Source: Lunularia cruciata
Taxonomy: Eukaryota; Streptophyta; Marchantiopsida; Lunulariales; Lunulariaceae
Direction: 5' to 3'
Assembly (NCBI GenBank): GCA_948567375.1
Contig: OX419762.1
Location: 36,499,034-36,563,033, forward strand
DNA length: 64,000 nucleotides
A program made the position numbers and the translations under genes. The first letter of the stretch is position 1; every line of letters starts with the position of its first letter. The notes beneath the pieces are model-generated. The model ran no database searches. It was not told the DNA's origin and saw nothing but the letters and a program-made list of their open reading frames with translations. This document shows positions 56,991 to 64,000 of the stretch, one piece after another.

Positions 56991-57169
56991 ATACTCACTA
57001 TCAGTTATATATAAATGCAGGGATCAAGTAGGACTCATGGATAACCGTATGGTATACAAGCTTATGGGAAAAGAACTATTGGTAGGCTCAAACATGAACA
57101 ATATGGGATTCAATCTGATGGGAACCCAATAGAAAATATATACATCAAAGAAGAACTCAAGTAGAACTC

Positions 57170-57172
<3 letters not shown>

Positions 57173-57230
<58 letters not shown>
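57173..57230 (+). repeat. AT dinucleotide repeat
   Basis: 58 bases of uninterrupted AT, 29 units. Confidence 0.98.
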
Positions 57231-57232
<2 letters not shown>

Positions 57233-57409
57233 ATCCTTAGAATTGTATACCGTCTTGCCTCTTGAAGTGTTTTTTATATAACAATTACCACTATTTTGGA
57301 TTTTTCCTGCAATTTGGATTTTCATTGAAGGCTTATGGACATGTGGCCTTTGCTTATGGACAAGTAGCCCACCTGGTTCTTCACTTAACACGAGGCTGCA
57401 TATGCCTTA

Positions 57410-57714
57410 ATGGTTTGCCCTGTTGCAAGATCCCCTAATTTCCTTTTTAGTGCTCTTACTTGCTTCTTTGATCGCCAGGGTTTCTCCTATTTGGGTTTGT
57501 TGGGGTTTCTTCCGCTGTCCTTTCTTGTGCAACATTCAAGTTTTTTGCTCCCAGCTTGTGGTTTGCTTGGGTTTCTCCCATTAGTTCTTTTTTGTGAAGC
57601 ATTGCAGTTTTTCTGGCTCCCCGCTCGTCCCTTCTTGTGCAGCATTGAGTTTTCTAGCAAGGAGGTTCCTTTTGCTGATGCCTTTTGGATCTCATTGCTT
57701 CTGAGCGGCACTTT
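57410..57714. other. Non-coding spacer with internal repeats
   Basis: Two to three similar units of about 80 bp (GGGTTTCTTCC / GGGTTTCTCCC, then TTCTTGTGCAACATT / TTTTGTGAAGCATT / TTCTTGTGCAGCATT) make a long open frame on each strand. I take these frames as a by-product of the repeats. Confidence 0.5.
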
Positions 57715-58045
57715 AGGGGAGCATCCAAGTTTGCCTTGGCACTCATGAGTTTTTGAGTAGAAACTCAAAATGAGGGGTACTGGCAATTGTTCAGCTACTT
57801 TGGCATTACGTGAGGCACAAATGAAGTTGTAGGTGCTTTTGTGGAGGTTTACTATGGCCACCTTTTGCTTCCCTTATCTGTTTAGTGTCTCCGGACTCCA
57901 ACGTCCATACGTTGGTTGTGATATTATTCATATCCTGTCCTCTTATGCTTCACTCTTATTCCCTTTTACACTTCAACCCATTTCTATAGCCACATCATCT
58001 AAGACCCCTTGTTTGTTCCACTCCTCCATTCTTTTAGGTCTCTTT
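57715..58045 (+). repeat. Third, partial copy of the inverted-repeat family
   Basis: AGTTTGCCTTGGCACTCATG, GTGGAGGTTTACTATGGCC, TATCCTGTCCTCTTATGCTT and CCACATCATCTAAGACC, in the same order as in 59405-59710 and as the complement of 56040-56340. Confidence 0.8.
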
Positions 58046-58599
58046 AAATAGCATGTGTTTTTGTCTTTATATATGTTTATTTTACTCTAATCTATATGGC
58101 TAATCACCTAATCATAAAGAGAATCCAAGGCTCTCTTTCTCTTCAAACTTCCTCCTTCCATCTCCCTCTCTTCTTTCATTTTGCAGTAGGTTTTTGGCTC
58201 ATTTTCCTTTCTTAGCTTCCAATATGTGTTTTTTATTGCTTGTTTTGATTTCATTTGATTTCTTTGCCTTTGTCTTTACTAATCTTGGTTATATTTCTAG
58301 GTCTTCACCAAGTATATATTTTTTTCTTCTAGATCCTTCTTTTGCTCATCCTAACATCACAAAATTTATTTCATTTTCAACCATCTTTCTCAATTTTTCT
58401 CTCATTTTGATCATTGGTTTAGAGTAATTATAGTGATATACTCTATCCAGTAATACAAGTAGAATAATAGATAGAGTAGTTACAATGATATGCAGTGATA
58501 TACTCTATTCAGTCTATTGACTTATAGTGCATCCCTACTAGTTTTAGTCTCCAAAACATCTCTTTGTCCAACCTTTCAATTCTCACACAAACTTATACC

Positions 58600-60090
58600 C
58601 CTTCTGTTGATAGGCTAACATGTGGAACCATCTTGCCCAATAGCTCCTTTCCTTCATAGTTCTTGAGGCCTCTAAGCACTCGAGGGAATCCTTCCCTCAA
58701 AAACCCTCTCCCTTCCCTCTACTTTCTGCTCGTTTAGGTCATCATTTGTTCCTCCCTCAATAGTTCCACCTTCTGTGCTTGTCCATTCTGCCTTACTCTC
58801 TGCTCTCAAGCTCTCCGTTTGACACTCAACCAACTTTTCTCATTCCTTTGTTTCCTACTAACTCCTCTTGGGTTGTTCATGGTTTGCTCTTTGGTGTAGT
58901 CTTATTATTCTATCCATGATTTTGCTTCATAAGTAAAATTTACCAAGTTTTCCTTGGTGCAAATACTAATCAATGTTGTCCTTGCAGGCATTTTCAAGGG
59001 ATATCTTGAATCCCTTACACTCTCCTACCTTTGATGTTATTTTTTTCCTTTGCTTGTTGATTATTTTATTTTTGGCTACATTTTTCCTATTTCTTCTCTT
59101 TTAGGAGAACATAAGCTCAATTTGTTTGTTTCTATAGCCTTTCACTTGCTGTTTATTATTTTTAGTGGCATTGTTAGAAGCAACCAAGTGTGCCCTGGCA
59201 CTCATGAGTTTTTGAGTAGAAACTAGATACAAGGAGTAATAACAATTGCTTAGCTACTTGTGTGAGGCATTGTGTGAGGTACCAATGAAGTATTTTGTTT
59301 TTGGTTATGTTTTTCCTATTTCTACTCTACTAGGGGAGCATAAGCTCCATTGTTTGTTTTTGTAGCCTTCCAGTGGCTTCTTATTATTTTGAGTGGTATT
59401 GTTGGAAGCAACCGAGTTTGCCTTGGCACTCATGAGTTTTTGAGCAAAAACTTGATACAAGGGGTACTAACAATTGATCGGCTACTTTGGCACTACGTGA
59501 GAAACTAATGAAGGTGCAGGTGTTTTTGTGGAGGTTTACTATGGCTGCCTTCTGCTTCACTTTGTTGTTTAGTGTCTCAAGACTCAAATCTCCATATTGC
59601 TTGTTGTGATATACTTTATATCCTATCCTCTTACATTTTGCTCTTGTTAGCCTCTTACACTTGACCCGTTTCTGCAACCACATCATCCTATAACTCTCGT
59701 ATTGTTTAAATCCTCCATTCCTCAACTAATTCCCTCCATAGTATTTTTCCTTTGCTCTTTGACTGATTCATGGTTTGATCTCTTGCATCTACAGTGTTCC
59801 TACCCAACTCAAGCCCACGTTCTTCATCTTTATCATTCACGCACTGCTTACTAGCGTGCTCTTATATATTGTTTCCTACTTCTCATAGGTGTTTGCATAG
59901 ATGCTTGCAATTTCATATGGTTTATTCATTTGTTGGCCATATATGATTCTTGATTTTTTTCAATTATACCTTTGATGCATCCTACCTTAGGGCTTTAACA
60001 CTACTCTAGCATTGTGAATCATGTACATATGGCTTATCGATCATTTTCATTTCATGAGTTTTGGATAACCTGTTTCCAGAATGGCTTCTA
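58600..60090 (+). repeat. Arm 2 of the diverged inverted repeat
   Basis: Colinear with the reverse complement of 55600-56990. It contains an internal tandem duplication of about 245 bp (59045-59290 and 59295-59530; shared GGAGCATAAGCTC, ATTGTTxGAAGCAACC and GGCACTCATGAGTTTTTGAG). The end after 60000 reads TAACACTACTCTAGCATTGT as in the other arm. Confidence 0.7.
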
Positions 60091-61434
60091 TATAAATATA
60101 AATATATATAAAGTCATGGTACACTTGTACAAAATGGGACTAGTGTCAACAAATATACTCATGAATACAAGAGATATCAAGGACAGGGAGCAATGGTGCT
60201 ATCAAGGGGAATGTCACTAGACATGGATGGATGAATCAAAACCTCCTCATTATCTATATCCTCAAGTTGGGTGGGAGGAGCTCTAATCTGATCCGCTCTA
60301 CTGCTGCATCCATGTGCTGTATGAAAGGTCTAAAAATCAAGCAACTACTATATCTCCAAAGAAGATCTGACTCTACATCATGCATCCTACCTTTGATGCA
60401 TCTCTTCGTCAAATACTCAAGATCCTAGTCTCTCTCCTCCAAGTTACTAAAAGATTGTCATAGGGATCCGAACTATACTCTAGGAGTCTACCTTATGTCC
60501 ACATGTGGATGCGATAGTGGATAGTGCATTCCTACCATATTGTAGGAACTATCCACATGGTGCTATTCATCTTCCATCATTTATTCCTTCTAATACTCAA
60601 ATAGAGGATTCATATCTATTTTCATGTGACCACTTGATAGCTCTTCTAGATATATTTAGGGAATATACAGCCATTGGGTTTCTCATCCATAAGTGGACAT
60701 CAAGTAGGCTCCTAGAGTACACATTGCTCTCCTCTAGGCACTCCATGCAAGCAAGGCTCTATTTTTACCTCTATAGATCTCATGCTCAAGTCCGTCTATC
60801 TAAGTCTACTCACTAATCAATTCAAGCCTCTCTATGCATAAAAAACTCTCTTAGAGATTTTCTCAATGTTTACTCTTAAAAAATGCCCTTGCATACTCAT
60901 AAGCTCCCTCTAAGGATGTCCTTACCTTGACCAAATCAACTCAATATCTCCCAACTCAACCTAGGTACTCTCCAACTCTCCCATAGAGAGTTGGAGTTCT
61001 CAATGATAGTTCTATATCTACAACCTGTAAGCCTCCGCTGCCATCAGTCTCCCATCCGTGAGCTCATTAAATGCACTCATCAAATCATCTTTCTCTCTCA
61101 CATCTCTCACCAAAGTCAAAGATAAAGTCTCTCTCTTAGTCTACTCTTGGTCTCTCATCTCCAACTCCTCCTTCCTCTCCTCCAAGTCTCTCAAAGAATG
61201 CTCTCTCTCTCTCTTGCTGAGTGCGCTCTCCCTCTCCTCTAGGCATACCATGGCACTCTCTTGTATAGCCAGAGCTCTCTCTCCTCCAAGTTCCTCTACA
61301 AGTCTCAAGCCTATTATTCTCTCTCATGAGAGTATGCAACTCTATCACTCATCCAAAATCACATCTATATCACTCTCTCTCCACACTATGCTATGTGTAG
61401 GGTTAGTGCTAACTCACATAACGGTAAGAGAAAT
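60091..61434. other. No recognised gene; biased minus-strand frames
   Basis: On the minus strand, broken frames run the whole length. The piece 61136-61348 is very rich in Glu and Arg because of CTCTCTC tracts. It could be the decayed coding part of an unidentified plant retroelement. No named domain can be supported. Confidence 0.35.
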
Positions 61435-61690
61435 TGTAAGAGTATGGAGTTTAGTGATGTAGCTAGTAAGGCTAATAAAGTAGAGAATAAGCCAAATTAG
61501 CCTAGAATATCCCAAAAGCATCTAAGAAGCTTCCCAACTAGTTAACTTGCACTCCAAACTAGTTAACTTGCACTCCAAGCAGGTAACTTCTAGAAGGAAG
61601 CTTTTAATGCCAAGTAGGCGGCTTCTAGAAGGAAGTTTCTTGAGAAGCTTCCTAGTTAACTTGGTTTGCACTTTAAGAAAGTGGCTCAAG

Positions 61691-61703
61691 GAAGCTTCTT
61701 GAA
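61691..61703 (+). promoter_or_regulatory. Heat-shock-element-like motif in the LTR
   Basis: GAAGCTTCTTGAA is a perfect GAAnnTTCnnGAA three-unit heat-shock element, ending 28 bases before the TATA box. Similar GAA/TTC arrays recur upstream in this LTR (61588-61660) and in the other LTRs. Confidence 0.55.
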
Positions 61704-61731
61704 AAGCTTCTCAAGGGCCTTGTATGCTACC

Positions 61732-61739
61732 TATAAATA
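61732..61739 (+). promoter_or_regulatory. LTR TATA box
   Basis: TATAAATA within CTATAAATACCC. The other three LTRs have it at the same relative place (TATTTATA on the plus strand). Confidence 0.8.
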
Positions 61740-61843
61740 CCCAAGCCAAAGCTCATGCTAGGATTTGGAGTTTTTCTACATTCAAGTGTCCCAATGTGAG
61801 TTTTTGTTCTCCTATTTCTCTCCTTGGATTTGGTCTTTTACAT

Positions 61844-61855
61844 TGGTATCAGAGC
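61844..61855 (+). other. Primer-binding site (tRNA-iMet)
   Basis: TGGTATCAGAGC, the exact complement of the 3' end of plant initiator tRNA-Met, directly after the LTR. Confidence 0.95.
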
Positions 61856-62112
61856 AAGAATGGGATGGATGGAATTTATGACCACCAAATCCACTTCCAC
61901 CAAATGATTGGGATTTTTGCGTCCAAATACTACCCATGCATAGTTTCACACAATTCATCACCTCACATTTTGGACAAGATTTTTTGTATATGATCACCAT
62001 ATTTGAGGAATTTTGTGTGCTTCCGATTGTAACTTATGGAGAACGGTGGACGTTTTGTTTCTATGTGTTAATAAATTAGATAGATTGGGAGTGGTGTGAT
62101 AGAGTAGCAACC

Positions 62113-62843
62113 ATGGCGGAAATACCCAATGTTATCCTTGTTATACAGCAACAAATCGAGCACCTTACTAGATTGTTGGATGAGCGAGATCTTCAACGAC
62201 AAGAGCAGGTGGAGAGAGCACCAATTCAAGAACAAGAAGATTGGATCAAATTCCCTAAACCCAAGGTATTTGAAGGCAAGAATCTTCTAGGTGCAGTGGA
62301 GAATTTTGTGTTTGATTGTGAATGTTATTTTGAAGTTACCAATCTACAAGACGAGTGAAATAAATTCTCTTGGCTTCTAGCCAATTGGATGGAGTAGCAA
62401 AGCTATGGTGGAGATTCCAAGTGGAGCAAGCTGAATGAAAAATTGTTGCATCAATCTTGACATGGGCAGAATTCAAGAGCGCAATAATTAGTCGGTTCCA
62501 AGCTATAAATGCCACACGAGCTGCACGGGATAAGTTGGCAGAGTTAAAACAGATTGGCTTTGTAAGAAGTTACATCACGTAGTTCCAAAACACCATCATG
62601 CAAATTCTAGATATATTGGAAGGTGAAGCTCTAGATCGAGTTTTTAGGGGCTTGAAGGCAAGAACCAAATTAGAGGTAACCATGCGAGAGCCACAACACT
62701 TGGAGGAAGCCATGCGGTTGGCCAAATGTTTTGATTCCTTGGTGGTAACAACTTGGTCTCGACCTCAACCTCCACAAAGCCTACCAATATTCTACACACA
62801 AGTGGAGGAGCCAACACCAATGGAGATTGATGCCATTCAATGA
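62113..62843 (+). pseudogene. Chromovirus gag
   Basis: Starts MAEIPNVILVIQQQIEHLTR with a heptad-like N-terminus. Then come WIKFPKPKVFEGKN and the capsid region WAEFKSAIISRFQAINATRA…LKQIGFVRSYIT, the usual retrotrans_gag pattern, and the segment GLKARTKLEVTMREP…EEAMRLA. A TGA (62356), further stops and a TAG (62578) break the frame. ATG context: the first ATG after the primer-binding site with coding sequence behind it. Gag would assemble the cytoplasmic particle. Confidence 0.8.
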
Positions 62844-62855
62844 AGACCACTTGGC

Positions 62856-63581
62856 ATGGCAGATAGAGAGAAACTACGACAAGATGGTGGTTGTTTTTAT
62901 TGTCGCCAATTGGGGCATTGCATTGCTGAATGTCCACTCAAGAATGGACGACCTCGACAAGTTGCCCAGGTGGAGGTTATGGAGCAGAGTGATCAGGGAA
63001 ATGAAATCCTAGTAGGAGATTTTGAGTTGCCTATTAGGAGCTTGATTAGTTCCAATGGGATTGAAAGCTTGACCTATGCAATTTTGCTTCACTTGCAAGG
63101 TACGATATCTAATTGGGGTTGTAGGATTTTGGTTGATTCTGGAAGTTCAGAGAATTGTATGTCTATGCAAGTAGCAAAGGAATTGAGTATTCCTATCAAG
63201 CCAATGATTGGAAGTAGTTTGATGATGGTGGATGGTAGAAAGGGTTTTGCATTCCGCACTTTGTATCTTATTACCTTCAAGATTGGGAAGGAGTATTTGG
63301 AGTGTATGAGGTTTGTAGTGGCACCTTTACACTATGATATCATTCTGGGTCTACTTTGGCTTGAACATCATAACATTCAATTTGATTGGACCCAATGCCA
63401 AATTCAAGTACAATACCAAGGTAGGAATTTCCGATTAGGTTGTCTGGCACCTCTGAGTAAGACACCTAAGAATAGTCAGTCCCAAGATGAGAAGTTTGTT
63501 GAGAAGGTAGCCATAGAGCAAACTTGGAAGGGTGATGAGTCCCAAGATGGGAAGTTTGCCAAGAAGGCAACTAGGGAGTAA
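62856..63581 (+). pseudogene. Chromovirus zinc knuckle and aspartic protease
   Basis: An open stretch of 241 codons. It holds CFYCRQLGHCIAEC (C-x2-C-x4-H-x4-C nucleocapsid knuckle, about 62898-62939), then the protease with catalytic CRILVDSGSSENCMS (about 63120-63165), GFAFRTL and the domain end DIILGLLWL. The linker repeats follow. The frame ends with TAA at 63579 inside the repeats, while the pol frame continues beyond it, so this copy needs read-through or is dead. Confidence 0.85.
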
Positions 63582-63656
63582 GCTTGGAAGAGAGATGAGT
63601 CCCTAGAAGTGAAGTTTGTTCGTAAAGCATCCATACAACAAGCTTTGGAGGAAGAT
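63477..63656 (+). repeat. Three 60-bp linker repeats (20 residues each)
   Basis: Units begin SQDEKFVEKVAIEQ, SQDGKFAKKATRE and SLEVKFVRKASIQQ, between the protease and RT domains. Confidence 0.85.
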
Positions 63657-64000
63657 AAATCTGTATTTACGGTGTGGATCAAGCAGATTGTACAAGAACA
63701 ATATGCGGAGGGCCAAGAGACTCATCAAGCAATAGTTGATTTGACAATTAAAGAGTTTGCGGACATGTTTCCGGATGATCTGCCATAGGGATTACCCTTC
63801 GATCGAGGTATGCCTTTCAAGATCAAGTTATTGCCAAGGAGTACTCTAGTGAGTAGACCGATCTATTGGCTCTTACCAAAGGAGCTGGAGGAGTTGCAAA
63901 CAACACTTACAGAGTTGTTGGAGAAGGACTTCATACAACATAGTACCTCTCCTTGGGGAGTACTGGTACTATTTGTTCCAAAGAAGGATGGAGGACTTCA
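63657..64000 (+). pseudogene. Start of chromovirus reverse transcriptase (cut by window end)
   Basis: IVDLTIKEFADMFPDDLP, a TAG, then GLPFDRGMPFKIKLLPRSTL, RPIYWLLPKELEEL and LLEKDFIQHSTSPWG, ending in VLVLFVPKKDGGL at the last base. These are the pre-RT and first RT blocks (…RPYRxxPxEExElxxqlxeLLxxGxIrpSxSPwgAPVLFVxKKDG). Confidence 0.85.

Larger units (their letters stand above)
61435..61842 (+). repeat. 5' LTR of the plus-strand chromovirus
   Basis: 408 bp, TGTAAGAGTATGGAG … GGTCTTTTACA. The primer-binding site starts two bases after it. It contains a TATA box at 61732-61739 and repeated GAAGCTTC-type motifs. Partners: 6460-6948, 9061-9483 and 12129-12543 (all minus). Confidence 0.9.
61435..64000 (+). 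mobile_element. Ty3/gypsy chromovirus, 5' part, runs off the window
   Basis: Same family as 6460-12543, in the opposite orientation and much better preserved. It contains the LTR, primer-binding site, gag, CCHC knuckle, protease with intact Asp-Ser-Gly, linker repeats and the start of RT. A handful of single stops interrupt the long frame (for example TGA at 62356, TAG at 62578, TAA at 63579, TAG at 63786). The 3' half is beyond the window. Confidence 0.9.

Noticed and set aside
57170-57391. Minus-strand frame ending in a Tyr-Ile run
   Set aside because: The tail is only the translated AT microsatellite.
61136-61348. Glu/Arg-rich minus-strand frame resembling a coiled-coil protein
   Set aside because: Created by CTCTC tracts. 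No start context, no continuation and no homologue recognised.

Overview
The window is nuclear DNA of a land plant. It holds two intron-containing housekeeping genes with clear plant homologues, a Pol III tRNA gene, tRNA-iMet-primed Ty3/gypsy chromoviruses, PIF/Harbinger and pogo-like transposon remnants, and a piece of mitochondrial DNA. A LINE family with a restriction-like endonuclease domain is a further feature; such LINEs are little reported from flowering plants, so a seed-free plant (bryophyte, lycophyte or fern) is a reasonable guess, but the species cannot be read from the window.

Layout. 1-3.4 kb: no gene, only scattered tails of the LINE family. 3.4-6.4 kb: a broken PIF/Harbinger transposase (+) and a lysine-rich remnant (-). 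6.46-12.54 kb: a dead chromovirus on the minus strand with both LTRs and a solo LTR of the same family nested in its pol gene (5-bp target duplication TCAGG). 13.8-14.4 kb: a 5'-truncated LINE (-). 16.6-20.6 kb: the most complete LINE (zinc finger, reverse transcriptase, endonuclease), with a 604-bp solo-LTR-like insertion in its 3' UTR. 21-22 kb: a pogo/CENP-B-like transposase remnant and another copy of that LTR-like repeat. 22-27.5 kb: largely empty. 27.5-27.9 kb: a nuclear mitochondrial insertion carrying trnW(CCA) and a cob fragment. 28.87 kb: tRNA-Thr(AGT).

30.0-38.4 kb is the gene island. ELP2 (Elongator subunit 2; 10 exons, minus) and an EF1B-type elongation factor 1 exchange factor (6 exons, plus) are arranged head to head. 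They share a 787-bp intergenic promoter with a telo-box and a 149-bp tandem duplication. All ELP2 and EF1B exon junctions given here were placed by hand from GT/AG sites, frame and family homology, and the phases close exactly (998 and 240 residues). Both proteins serve translation: Elongator modifies wobble uridines of tRNA, EF1B recharges eEF1A with GTP.

38.4-46.4 kb is AT-rich and without recognisable genes. 46.4-50.9 kb holds another LTR-like repeat and a second, strongly AT-shifted LINE copy. 53.6-54.8 kb is a Myb/SANT-like (Harbinger ORF1-like) remnant containing a perfect 54-bp inverted repeat. 55.6-60.1 kb is a set of diverged non-coding repeats in inverted orientation. 61.4-64.0 kb is the 5' part of a better preserved chromovirus (LTR, PBS, gag, zinc knuckle, protease, start of RT) that runs off the window end. 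Its LTR carries heat-shock-element-like motifs just upstream of the TATA box.
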